A DNA stretch of 64,000 bases from Fragilaria crotonensis (lineage: Eukaryota; Bacillariophyta; Fragilariophyceae; Fragilariales; Fragilariaceae). A program made the position numbers and the translations under genes. The stretch spans positions 118,082-182,081 of the forward strand of contig JAKSYS010000037.1 of assembly GCA_022925895.1 (NCBI GenBank), written 5' to 3'. The notes beneath the pieces were generated by a model. It ran no database searches. It was not told where the DNA came from and saw only the letters and a program-made list of their open reading frames with translations. How positions within the stretch are numbered: the stretch's first letter is position 1; every line of letters begins with the position of its first letter. This document shows, piece after piece, positions 10,396-20,606 of the stretch.

Positions 10396-12310
10396 TTGAA
10401 TATCACATTTGACTATAAGGCCACTTTTGCAATACCAAATTCAAAAACTGATTTCAGTTTTGTTTTTGCAACCAATAATGCAGGACAAAGAACGTGTGAA
10501 ATGCAATATTATGAAACGTTTAGTTTGCGAAAAAGCAACGCTCATGTTTCACGTTAGTGGATAGTAGTAAAAGTCATTGTAACTGGTGGTGGCACTATAT
10601 TAACATTCGTGATATTGCAATTTCCCCTTGGCATGTCCAAAGATTGGGAGAGGACAGACGTGCACTAGACAGACGAACCCACGAACGTCGGAGACAGACA
10701 CAGCGAAGCGAATACCGCCAGACATACTACACAGGCCACAGTCAGATGAACCACACAACTCAGGACAAGATACAAATTGCTGACAATCTGAATGATGTCC
10801 AAATCATCAAAGACAAGCAAGGAAGCAGTCCAAAAAATGGGCTAAGGCAAGCAAAGCAGTCAAACAAGCAGCTGCCATTGGGAAGTCAAGAACCAAAGCG
10901 GCAAGGACGACCCAGTGGACGCACGGTTGTTGGCTTCACCATGAAGCCGACGGTACCCGTGCCAGCCTTTATCGCGGCTCCCATCATGGACGCCTACGTC
11001 ACAGCACCCGAAGAACTGGCCTTAATGATCATCAACGTTGTGGTTGAACGTTAAAAAGGGCAGAAAACTATGGACGAACAATTGATACATAGAGTTGAGC
11101 ATATTGAGCATATACATGGAAATGTTAATTGGATCAAAATGAGAACGATGAGAAATTAAATATTGCAGGTCCATGTGATTCAACACAAAAGTGTCAGACC
11201 AAACATTTAGAAGTGTTTGACATAACATGGGTGTGTAAATGGGTGGAAAACAAACAGTACACCTGTAGCATAGAGATGTAGTACAGCATACATCTGGATA
11301 TGTGACACCACGGTACCAGCAGATGATGGAGTGCATCTACACGACTTAAATATTACAATGGCATATACGTATGTACATTTTATTACAAAAATGATCTTAT
11401 TTTGTAAAATGATCCACTCCGCTCAACCGACGACGCACTCGACCGAATTTCGCTTCGACTGGACGCTGCTGGATGCACGACGCCGCGGAACACAATTTCA
11501 CGGTGCTTGGACGCTACGCTCTCGACCTCGAAGCCGCTCTCCAAACCCAGCCTTTCAGCACTCTGATGCCAAGTGACTCGGACTTCAAGCAGATTGCAGT
11601 GGCACTCACTCAATCAGATCATGTGCAGCGATGGCAATACACCTTGCTGGGGTACCGAGCAAGACAATAGCTACAATGGTGGGGATGTGGCAAAGCCAAA
11701 CTTTCATGAGATACCTTTGGATCCAAGTATAGGACTTGACACTCCGTGAAGCCCCATGCATGACAAATTGACAAACTTTCTACACAGTGATTGCCCCAGA
11801 CCCTGCAGATGAACGACAACCCGAACATGGCAGAAACCAGGTTGACTTGCAGCCGCGCAACGAACCCCTCGTGTTGACAATCACGGGACTGGCGTTGCAA
11901 GATGAACCAGGAGAGAGAGACAACACTATTGGGACCAGATTCCGATGCCATCTTATTGTATTAGCAAGTAGAGGACCAGCCAAACGCCGGCGGCGAGAAC
12001 TAGACGTCAGCACGGTGGACGAAACGACGGTACGCACAACGACGGTACGCACAACGACGCTATGACTAAAACTTGCGATGCCAGCGCAGCCGACTCATCC
12101 GACTAAACGGACTTGAGAAATTCGGATAAAAAAGAGTCGGATTTTATTGAGAGAACTGCAAATGTGTCTTCGTAATTTCCCCTCTTTTCTTGATAGTGGA
12201 AGCACATGCAGGTTCGGATCTGGCGAATGCAGGACGGCGATACGGCCGCATGGATGATCATCACCACAACCACAAGCCACAGGTCAGCAGATTGTTCATT
12301 GTAACCAATC
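10396..12310. other. Long stretch without a confident gene
   Basis: A plus-strand open frame at about 10557-11054 lacks a nearby ATG (first in-frame Met near 10746). It is highly polar and Arg/Gln-rich from a CAGAC/GACAGA-rich stretch at 10650-10760. No domain is recognised, so it is not called as a gene. A small tandem duplication of the 15-mer around GACGGTACGCACAAC lies at about 12027-12058. The last 100 bp before 12311 presumably hold the GST gene's promoter and leader. Confidence 0.3.
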
Positions 12311-13009
12311 ATGGTCCTTACTGTGCATCATCTTGAAGACTCTCAGTCCCTACGCATCGTGTGGTTCATGGAAGAGTTGGGAATTGATTATGAATTGAAG
12401 CTGTACAAGAGAGATCCGGTTACATTTTTGGGCCCACCCGACCTCAAGGCTCTGTCCCCTCTTGGAACGGCTCCTGTGATCACGGACAACGACGCCGTCG
12501 TCTTGTGTGAGACGAATGCCATTTTGGATTACATTCTTGACAAACCGGGCACACCCCAGCAACTTCGTCCCGCGGTTGGATCACCGGAACGCATCGATTA
12601 TCTCTTTTTCTTTCATGGTGGCCAGGCCAGTCTCGGTACCAACGTGAGTGGAGATTTTATCTGGAACACTGCTGTCCAAAAAGTCCCATGTCTCGTACGT
12701 GGTATTCTGAAAGTCGTACATTCCAAAATCCGAGAAATGGTGTACGAACCGAGAATATCCAAGTTTCTTGACGTTATGGAATCCAAGTTATCATCACCGT
12801 CATCGAATGCTACTCAACGCGATTTCGTCGCGGGATCCTTCTTGACTGCGGCTGACATTACTCTGATTTATCCAGTCGAACAGGCCCTCTCCATGGATCC
12901 TTCCAAGAACACGAGGTATCCCAAATGCAAGGCATGGTTGGATCGCATGTACACACGAGACGCGCACAAGCGTGCCCTGGACAAGGTGGGAGAGACTATT
13001 GAACGGTAA
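12311..13009 (+). CDS. Glutathione S-transferase
   Basis: A 232-residue soluble GST, which conjugates glutathione to electrophiles or acts as a glutathione-dependent peroxidase. Residues 1-80 form the thioredoxin-like N-domain: VHHLEDSQSLRIVWFMEELG (beta-1/helix-1), SPLGTAPVI with the cis-Pro before beta-3 (about residues 50-58), and the glutathione-contact segment CETNAILDYIL (about 65-75, the family's E-S/T-x-A-I motif). The all-helical C-domain follows, ending with FVAGSFLTAADITLIYPVE (about 176-194), whose T-x-A-D motif is the conserved N-capping box. Length is normal for the family and no intron or targeting peptide is seen, so it is probably cytosolic. Class assignment is uncertain; it most resembles broad bacterial/fungal-type GSTs. 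A weak start context (CAATC before ATG) is the only feature of note at the start. Confidence 0.93.
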   Translation: MVLTVHHLEDSQSLRIVWFMEELGIDYELKLYKRDPVTFLGPPDLKALSPLGTAPVITDNDAVVLCETNAILDYILDKPGTPQQLRPAVGSPERIDYLFFFHGGQASLGTNVSGDFIWNTAVQKVPCLVRGILKVVHSKIREMVYEPRISKFLDVMESKLSSPSSNATQRDFVAGSFLTAADITLIYPVEQALSMDPSKNTRYPKCKAWLDRMYTRDAHKRALDKVGETIER

Positions 13010-13721
13010 AAAATGTTGTGAAACAGGTGCTATGGAACGAGTGATATGAATGCGGTCCTGAAACCGACTGGCTATTGTAGTTAATGTGACCCTTTGAATG
13101 TGTCTGGATGTGAATAAAGTAACAATCCTCTTTTTCTTGTGATCCACAGCGCCAACACAGTCAATGCATTACAATAGGAGTACTCCAACCTCCAGACATT
13201 GCATCACATTCTTTAGAAGTGCTCACAACCTTGTCCGACACTGTCTTCAAGTTTGCGTTGGTATCTTCCGTCACAGTCGGAGTAGAGTATCGTCAGGTAC
13301 TCGGAGTAGTCTGTATTGCAAAACAATTTCAAAAAATACAAGTCTACTGGTATTCCGCTAATAGCGTTAGCCTCGCATCAGTATCCAAGCCATCGCCTTC
13401 TCACAGCCCTTTCTTCATGCCATGCCTCCGACTCTTCGATGTTCAAGTCTGTTCAACTTTGGACCAGTACTTGTACTGAGTACTGATATGTACTGAGTAC
13501 TGAGTACAAGGCACAGTATCATGTTCGCCGAGTACACAGTACACAGCACTCCTTTTTTGTGCACCATACAGTGTACTTGAGAAGTCAGTATGTCAGTATA
13601 GTGATTCGATAGGGAGTACTGCGCTCCGAACGAGTGCGTGGTAGGACTCCAGTTCCGTTCTCCAGTGCGCATAAATTCTGTGCGCCACTATATATTGAGC
13701 ACATAACTTTATAAATTCACG
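13010..13721. other. Intergenic with GTAC/AGTACT-rich tract
   Basis: No gene seen. The stretch 13290-13620 is rich in TACTGAGTACTG-type repeats and palindromes. A TATATATT element at about 13689-13696 lies roughly 30 bp upstream of the next ATG and may be a core promoter element. Confidence 0.4.
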
Positions 13722-14486
13722 ATGACACTCAAAATGACGGCGCTGCTCCTTTCTCGAGCGACAGTTCTGGGCCGTCACAGAACTGGTAATCGCTCATGCG
13801 CTCACTCGTCCGTGGTTGGCCGCAAGCTATTTTCCAGTACCTCCTCAGCTGCAACAACGGCCGGCGACGGTGGATCGACTCCTCTGTTTCTGTCACTCCC
13901 AGAAACACCATACGATGAGAAACCACCACGAATTTTCTTTCCAACCAACATTCCCATCGTTTTCGTTTCCTCTATTACCGATATTTCAAATGCGGTAGAA
14001 CAGCACTATGACCTTACAGCTACAACAACACTCGTTAATGGCGAAGGACAACAGCAACAACAATTCGTTGGCGGTATGGGGGAATCCGATGGTGGTGTCT
14101 GGTTCATCCCGACTGTCAACGATTCTGATCCAATGCATCATTATACAGAATTGATTGAACCCAGCATTGACTTGGTCAAACAATCACGTCACGGTGTACC
14201 CTTTGGAATTTACACTTCAGGAACGGTATCTATCAACGACCCCTCTCGACTTAAGAAATCCTTTGCGACAGTCCACGTTTCACTACTGGCAGCGAATCCC
14301 ATGGATTATTGTGAAGCATCTGGAGTCTTTCGTGAGGAAATGTTTGGTGAAGTTTGTAACTTTCTAGTCGCTGCAGAAGAAGTAGGTGTCCCCATTCATG
14401 TCGGCGTGCTGAAGAAGTATGCGTCCCATGGACGAGACCTGGCCATGGCGCTCGGGGCGCAGCATGTTGATGTATATAACGACTAA
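13722..14486 (+). CDS. Unrecognised protein with organelle-type presequence
   Basis: A 254-residue intronless frame. The N-terminus (MTLKMTALLLSRATVLGRHR and on to about residue 45) is rich in Arg, Ser, Ala and Leu with almost no acids, as in mitochondrial presequences. The rest is globular-looking, with IPIVFVSSITDISNAVEQHY, a Gln run (QQQQQ, about residue 112), GVWFIPTVND, HGVPFGIYTSG and a C-terminal GVPIHVGVLKKYASHGRDLA. The beta-strand-like ends followed by helices recall an alpha/beta barrel, faintly like the end of radical-SAM folds. However, no CxxxCxxC cluster is present, so that is not claimed. A TATA-like element about 30 bp upstream and normal codon use support a real gene. The function is unknown. 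Confidence 0.75.
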   Translation: MTLKMTALLLSRATVLGRHRTGNRSCAHSSVVGRKLFSSTSSAATTAGDGGSTPLFLSLPETPYDEKPPRIFFPTNIPIVFVSSITDISNAVEQHYDLTATTTLVNGEGQQQQQFVGGMGESDGGVWFIPTVNDSDPMHHYTELIEPSIDLVKQSRHGVPFGIYTSGTVSINDPSRLKKSFATVHVSLLAANPMDYCEASGVFREEMFGEVCNFLVAAEEVGVPIHVGVLKKYASHGRDLAMALGAQHVDVYND

Positions 14487-14610
14487 AGTATTTGTACGTG
14501 TTGAATCGTAATTCTCTCTTCTCTCTCTAAATCTTAATGGTAAGTATTCCCAACTTTATTTCCCCTCCATTGTCCTAAATCTCAACTGTTTCATTCCAGC
14601 CCCCTTTGTC

Positions 14611-16422
14611 CTACTGGTGGAGACGGCAATCCGAGCAGCAGGGGCAAACAATAAATGGATTTGGACCCAAACAATCGGAAATCAAGGAATCCAGAATTCC
14701 TCTGGTCACCAACTGGCATACAGAACTGGGAATGGTACCCGAAATGTCCGACCGATGAAGCGTAAACGTGCCCAAATCCGAATACGATCCGACCGCTTCT
14801 GGAATTGTTCCAGTAAATGCATTGCCATGCACTTGCATAAAGGCCATCTTGGGAAACACGCCAATGCCCTCAATGCTGCCAGTCAGTCGATTGTCATTGA
14901 TATCGAGCTGTTCCAAGAGCGTCAGAGCAAAGAGTTCCGAGGGGAGACTGCCAGTCAACTCGTTGAAATCCATGTCAATAAAGTACAGATTGGACAAACT
15001 GCCAAGGTGGGTTGGAATTGTCCCCCGCAATCCACCGCGCTCAAGACCCAAGAGCTCCAAATTCACCAACAAACCAAGCTCTGTGGGGATGGTTCCAACC
15101 AAATTGTTCGATTCTGAATTGTGCAAGATTGAAGAAAAACGTTAGTTTGCCATGAATTGCGTGCGTGAGGGTATCAACAGCAACAACAAAACCCACAACT
15201 CACCAAATTCCACTTGCGTCACGCAAAAGTCGCCATTGCACTTGATACCCGCCCAAAAGCATTCATTCGTCTTGGACAAGAACCGATCCTCTCCCTCAAA
15301 TGGATAGTCCAATCCACAATTATCCGTCGCACTCGGATTGTGACTGCATTCAAACCAGTCTTCACCTCCGGTGGAAAAATAAAATGTGGCCATGGTCCAT
15401 CGTTGCACTACTCCACATCCGGGGACATCTGGACAAATGACCATTTCATCCTCTTCAATCAGCCACTTGAGAGCCTTGGCTTGTGGCGACGTGATGTTGC
15501 GCAACAGTGCCAAATCCGAAACGGCTGCAATCTTGGCAACAATGGCCGCGGCACGTTCCTCCTTGGTCAAGGCGGCACAGGATATGGTGGGAGCCATGGT
15601 AGGTGTCGGTGCTTCCGTTGGAAGTGGTTCAATCGTTGGTGATCTCGTCGAAACGGGTTGAGCGGTGGTTGGTTCATCCGTGGGATTACGAGTGGGTGGG
15701 ACCGTCGCTGTGGGATTGCGAGTGGGTGGGACCGTCGCTGTGGGGCTTCGAGTGGGTGGGACCGTCGCTGTGGGGCTTCGAGTGGGAGGGACCGTCACCG
15801 TGGGATTGCGAGTGGGAGGTGCCGTCGCCGTGGGGTTGCGAGTGGGAGGAACCGTCACTGTGGGATTGCGAGTGGGAGGAACCGTCACCGTGGGATTACG
15901 AGTTGGAGGAACCGTCACGGTAGGGTTGCGAGTGGGAGGGCCTGTCGCTGTAGGACTCTTGGATGGAAGGGCACTTGGGTGTTCCGATTTCACCACTGAC
16001 GGAGACGTTGTTGGAATTCCAGCTGGCGCACTGGAGATGGATGGAATGGTTGTGGGTGCCTTGGACTGGGAAGACGGTGAGGAAGATGGTATGTTGGAGG
16101 GCATGCGCGTCTTGGTTGGAGTTGCGGATGGAGTCTGGCTTGGGAAGTCCATGCTCATGCCAAGGTCGGCTAGCACGTCATCCACAAACTTGTCGTCGCC
16201 TTGATCCGGAATGGGATCAACTGTCATGAACTGATCGTCATCGGTCGTCTCGAGCGAGTCCACGACATGGGCATCAATCTTGACGGAAACTGGATCGTTG
16301 GGTACTCCATCAAAGTCAAAGGTCCATCGAACGTCATTGCCAGTACGGAGACGTTGGAGGGGAAGATGGTACTCGGCTGTAGCCATGGTCGTTGCCAAGA
16401 ACAAGGGCAAGTAGAAACGCAT
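14611..16422 (-). CDS. Secreted LRR protein with Pro/Thr-rich stalk, two exons
   Basis: Predicted exons 16422-15204 and 15113-14611 with a 90-bp GT-AG intron; the junction keeps frame (phase 1), giving 573 residues. A signal peptide (MRFYLPLFLATTMATA) is followed by about 80 residues with acidic patches. Next comes a Ser/Thr/Pro-rich stalk containing about nine 10-residue repeats of the PPTRNPTVTV type. A Cys-containing LRR N-cap follows (YFSTGGEDWFECS, CFWAGIKCNGDFC). After the intron, about five plant-type LRRs appear (NLVGTIPTELG, GLRGTIPTHLG, ELTGSLPSELF, AFTGTIPEAVG), closing with CPCCSDC. There is no transmembrane helix or kinase, so the protein is probably secreted or wall-associated. 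The stalk may be O-glycosylated, by analogy with Pro/Thr-rich linkers. It differs in layout from the three membrane-anchored LRR paralogues further right. Confidence 0.9.
15665..15960 (-). repeat. 30-bp coding minisatellite (PPTRNPTVTV type)
   Basis: About nine tandem 30-bp units inside the LRR gene's stalk, with units differing mainly at Val/Ala and Asn/Ser codons. All six frames stay mostly open through it because the unit length is a multiple of three, which explains the long spurious plus-strand frames here. Confidence 0.9.
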
Positions 16423-17250
16423 TTTATTGTTATCGTGGTTGCTTCTGCTAGTTGCAGTTGCGAAAGTGTGAGACTAAAGACATGGTTCCGAACCCTTACG
16501 TTGCTCTGGCTGCCCAAGGGCATGATGGCGAATGACGCGATGCTGATAGACTCCCACAGGGCTCCCGTGAAGATTTGTTTTTCATGGCGTAGTGGTTCAC
16601 CTTGGATCATGCCATGGGTCCCACATTGTGACATGTGTGTCTCGTGTGAATGAAATCTGAATGGTGCGGTCAGATAGCTTTTATCGGAGTTTCACGAAGG
16701 GCACATCATCATTTTAATCGGCTCTTACTGTTCTGTGCTACTTCGCGGTTATCGTGCCGTGAAGGGAGTGTTGGAGTTTTAACTTTTACAGTGGAGTACT
16801 ATGAGTACAAGGTACTGGAGAAGACTACTGGAGACAAGTCCGCTCATAGGAGTTACCGACAGGCGTGTAGAAATCTACGTCCACGTCAGTTAGTAATGGA
16901 AACGGTATATAACCGTAAACGTTATATTCATGCCCATAGTTTTAACGTTTTTCTTTATGAACCTGACGCAGCCTCGTCCCGCTGATGTTCGTCCCTATAT
17001 GCATATACGATTGAAAAACAAACTCTACGACATATTCTAATTGCACCAACGTAATTACCATATTACAGTATACCTTATTTTCGTAATCCCAGGATCATCT
17101 CTTGTCTACGACATTTGACCGCCACACCTATATGCATACAAGACAACTACTCCGACGTCCAGAGTCTCTCCACACAGTGTGCGACCTTATACATCAATCT
17201 GGAGGGTATACATATACAACAGAGCCATACGTTCATACTAGTTGAGTCAG
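16423..17250. other. Intergenic between divergent genes
   Basis: This stretch separates the LRR gene (-) from the SDHAF4 gene (+) and must hold both promoters. A TATATAACCG element lies near 16904, and a GTACTATGAGTAC-type tract lies at about 16795-16830. No further gene is seen. Confidence 0.4.
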
Positions 17251-17741
17251 ATGACAATGAGAGCTGCGATTTCGAGGGTTTCGGCATTCGTGCTCCCAAC
17301 GTGCATCAATGCTCGAATGCATCCATCGGGTGGTGTGCTTTCCACTTTTTCAATGCGATTGCAACGACAAGGATATACAACAACTAACATGAACTCCTCG
17401 ATTGGTAAGGATCTTTGTCATTGTGTTTTTGTTGTTGTGTACATTCTCCTTGTCTCTCACATCTTTGTGAAAAATGTTCAGTTACACCGAATGTCGTAGT
17501 AACCACAACAACAACGACGAGTACAAAAACAGCGACAACTCAACCAACGGATTCCGCTTGTGGGACTGTGGATCCAGACAATGATGACGATGATGATTAT
17601 ATGGAAGATATGTTTGTGGATCCACATGTTAGTTTTCAACATGCCGGAAAGGAATGGGGTGGACCCACCCGTGGTGGACGACTGCCCGAACCCACACGCT
17701 TTGGAGATTGGGAACGCAAGGGACGGTGTTCTGATTTTTAA
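17251..17741 (+). CDS. SDHAF4: Succinate dehydrogenase assembly factor 4 (DUF1674)
   Basis: Predicted exons 17251-17404 and 17482-17741 with a 77-bp GT-AG intron; the phase-1 junction keeps frame and gives 137 residues. The N-terminus (MTMRAAISRVSAFVLP, more Arg than acid) is a plausible mitochondrial presequence. The middle is a Thr-rich, then Asp-rich linker (DPDNDDDDDYMEDMF). The C-terminus carries the family hallmark GGRLPEPTRFGDWERKGRC, ending in SDF. In other eukaryotes SDHAF4 binds the flavinylated SDH catalytic subunit in the mitochondrial matrix and promotes its assembly with the iron-sulfur subunit. The signature block is essentially diagnostic. The start could also be the second ATG at 17257; both begin the same presequence. 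The acidic linker is longer than usual. Confidence 0.93.
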
Positions 17742-18080
17742 TGGTACTCTATAGAATAATAATGGTAGTACATAAAATGTTAATGGTACTCTATAGAATA
17801 ATACATAAAATGAGGCCGTCAATAGGAACTAAAGTATTAGGATACTTAAGCAGGTCACGTGCATACACTTGATGAGACGACAAGAAATGCGCCAAGGTTG
17901 ACTATGCTTCGGGCAAAGCCTCCTCCGGCAGTCGTGGGCACTTGATGATTTAGGATGAGTCGGACTACAGTGGTTATACACGACGCTAAAAACTTGCCAA
18001 AAACTACCAATAGCATTATTGTCCGACATTCAAGGGCGATTCCGCATAGAATGCAGAGGGCTCGTATACTGCTAGTGCGA
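17742..18080. other. Intergenic, convergent 3' ends with short repeat
   Basis: Lies between the 3' ends of the SDHAF4 (+) and HMG-box (-) genes. A 22-bp AT-rich unit containing GGTACTCTATAGAATAAT occurs twice (about 17741 and 17782), directly after the SDHAF4 stop, and probably forms part of its 3' UTR. Nothing else seen. Confidence 0.45.
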
Positions 18081-19348
18081 TCAGGAATATCGATCCATAG
18101 TCGAGGGTTGGTGACTATTCTCGTCCGAGATGTGGGTGGAATCGTCAAACACGTCACGTCCGGCTAACGGGGGCGGTGGTATCGAGTCCACAAACGAGTC
18201 AAAGGATGCCGCTTTGTCACAAGAAAACATGTCAGGAAACAAGCAGGCGCGGGGCACAACGAAAGCGCGACCACATACCTTGACTGAAACTGTAGCCATA
18301 ATGAATGGGATACGGCTGGTGGGCCAAACTGGTTGCTTGACGATGGCGAGTATCATATTGGTAGGCATGGTTCGGAGCCTGTCGATAGATATCAGTGTTT
18401 TGATAGTATCCGCCATGATTCTGACGATAACCAACATCATGGTACGCGTTCGGAGCATCCATATACATGCCAGTCGCCAGTGACGACGAATTCTCCGCCG
18501 CAATCGCGGCATGCGGCGTGCGACTGGCTGCATCGACCCTTGCTTGCTGAGCCTTGAACGCGGCAGTTTCTTGCTTGTACGCGGCCCGTTCGCGTTCTTC
18601 CGTTTCCACGTACGGGCGCTTTTCCCGTTCGGGAGCCGAGCGCCACATTTCTCCCAGCAACCTTGATACATCTGTATTGCTCATGTCCGGATTTTGTTGT
18701 TTGACCAAGGACCGGCGAGTCTGACTGTACTTCAAAAAGGCGCTCATGGGGCGTTTGGGAGCCAATGGATGCTTCTTGGCACGACGCTTTGGAATGTTCC
18801 AAGGGCCAGTATAAGTACTCTTTTCCCGTCCATAGCTACGACAATCACACGATATGACAAGCCATGAGAATAAGAAAATCAAGCGTCAACAAGAAAGTGT
18901 TGCCGACCTACCGTAGCTTATCATCTCGAGCTATTTCGTCCCAATCAGCACGTTCACGATTCGACAGTGCTCTCCATTCCTCCGCAACTCGCTTGATAAT
19001 GTCCTTCTTACTAACATCCTGTACTCTCAATAGGAAGCAAATGGTGTTAGAAACATATCCTGCAACAGGCACGACCGCAGCATCGTCGACACCCTCTAGA
19101 ACAAACTCACGGATTTGGCCGAAATGTCTTTGGATTTGGCGTCCGAAAAGCACATGAACGCCGTCCGGGGAGGCTTGGGTGGTCCCTCCGGATCAACGTT
19201 GAGCTCTTGCACTTGAAGGATCTGACATGATTTTCCGAGATGGAGTTCAAACAAAAACTTGATAAGTTAGCATACATAGTTAATACGGTGAGAGTTGATC
19301 GTTGATGCATGTTAATGGGGTACTTACTTTGCGAGTTGATGAAGCCAT
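18081..19348 (-). CDS. Tandem HMG-box protein, five exons
   Basis: Predicted exons: 19348-19328, 19221-19111, 19018-18912, 18835-18279 and 18211-18081. All four introns are GT-AG and every junction preserves phase, giving 308 residues. HMG boxes bend DNA in chromatin proteins and some transcription factors. Box 1 (about residues 21-81) is split by an intron: PPKPPRTAFMCFSDAKSK, then KKDIIKRVAEEWRALSNRER. Box 2 (about 102-170) lies in exon 4: KRPMSAFLKYSQTRRSLV and LLGEMWRSAPEREKRPY, with the basic run PKRRAKK just before it. The C-terminal third is Tyr/His/Gln-rich and disordered, then acidic. The last intron's acceptor (ACAAAG) is weak; without it the protein would end about 15 codons into the intron. 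The first exon encodes only MASSTRK. Probably nuclear; DNA-sequence specificity cannot be told. Confidence 0.88.
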
Positions 19349-20287
19349 GATTGCGACTCGCGCGACGTGACTGTAGGAGTTGACTATTGATGGAGTATAC
19401 GAGTGGAGGCTGATATCGGAAGAAGCGTCTCCGAGACGACTGCCTTGCTCGATTGCGGAGTTGGTAGAGTCTCTCGCAAGAGTCTCAAGAGAGGAAAAGT
19501 TCAGCAATCTCACAAGTATGGGAGCATACATTGTGACAAACACTTGATCCAAGAAAACAGAGTCTTCCGCGACCCAAGCGTTTCGCCATTGTTGACCAAC
19601 AAGGTGCGTGGGATGCGGGACTTCTGCCACTCGAAACGAAAGCTCCGGGATTCAGAAATGAAACGTCATGGGATCTCACTATTCCTCGAACCTCTTCGGT
19701 GACTCAGCCATTGTTGGAACGAGAAGTACATTATCGTACTAGCACACTAGGTACTCAATTAACAATAAATGATGAGTTGAGAGTTGTCCTAAGGTCGTAT
19801 GCATATTGTTTGTGATCACCTCTTACTGTTCGTGGTTGTCGTCCTGTGTCTAATCAGCAAAGCACAACCCGAGAAAGTGGCTTCTCATAGAGGACTGACG
19901 ACCCACAAGCACTGGAGTTCCATCGGGTGGGGATCACTTCTATTGAGATTTTTTTGGTGTCAAGTGGCATGCCGGCATGCCTATTCATGATGGGCGACTC
20001 GCGACGCTTGGCTCAGCACCATATTCGCAATCGGACAGGCCTGCCCAGAGGTAGTAACCGTATGTGTAGGGTCGTTAACACGAGCGCAAATAGAGCAGCA
20101 TTATTCTTTTTAGAAGGAGAAGTGATCAGTTAGCAGCATTTGTCGACGTTCGGACCGAAGAACCGAAGTACATTGACCAAGGACTACGTAGCAGACCAGC
20201 CCCACCAGCCTAATTGTAGGACAGTTGGCATGAATACGACAGTACCTGGTACTTGTACACAGTTATCATATATGCATAGTCTCTTCC
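19349..20287. other. Intergenic before the retroelement
   Basis: Contains the HMG gene's upstream region. Open frames are short and overlap on both strands, and no domain is recognised. A 14-bp palindrome GCATGCCGGCATGC lies at about 19968. Confidence 0.35.
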
Positions 20288-20572
20288 GTCAGCGGCAGGG
20301 GAGGCGGACGAGCGGGCTACATCGTCGACGTCACGTCTCGTGCGTTGCCGACTCAGTACTAGTACCACGACGCACAAGGTACTAGTAGGAACAACAGAAT
20401 ACAGGCGCTTGAAAAGAAGCACACCTAGGCATACGCGCATATTGTTTATTACAACCAAGTTGCAACGGCAATTGGTCTCACACGATATTGCTGAGGAACC
20501 TGTCAAGACCGGTTGCCCACGGCGGTGTGAAGACGAAGAACGTTCGCCACACTAGTTACTTTAAACTTCGAC
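20288..20572 (+). repeat. Split direct repeat A1
   Basis: The 285-bp left terminal repeat runs from GTCAGCGGCAGG to AAACTTCGAC and is matched by A2 at 26259-26543 with two visible substitutions. It ends 34 bp before the gag-like ATG, so it probably holds the promoter and transcript start. Confidence 0.95.
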
Positions 20573-20606
20573 AGTCACTGTAAGGCACAGCGAGCGATTA
20601 CGCACC

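Noticed and set aside
10557-11054. 165-codon polar plus-strand frame
   Set aside because: It lacks an ATG near its start, is driven by CAGAC-type low complexity and shows no domain.
13722-14486. Radical-SAM enzyme
   Set aside because: Some end-of-barrel-like segments, but no CxxxCxxC cluster, so the assignment is not supported.
15665-16204. Gly/Val-rich plus-strand frame opposite the PT-rich LRR stalk
   Set aside because: It is the reverse complement of the 30-bp coding minisatellite, which keeps all frames open; the minus-strand gene has a signal peptide, LRRs and valid splice sites.
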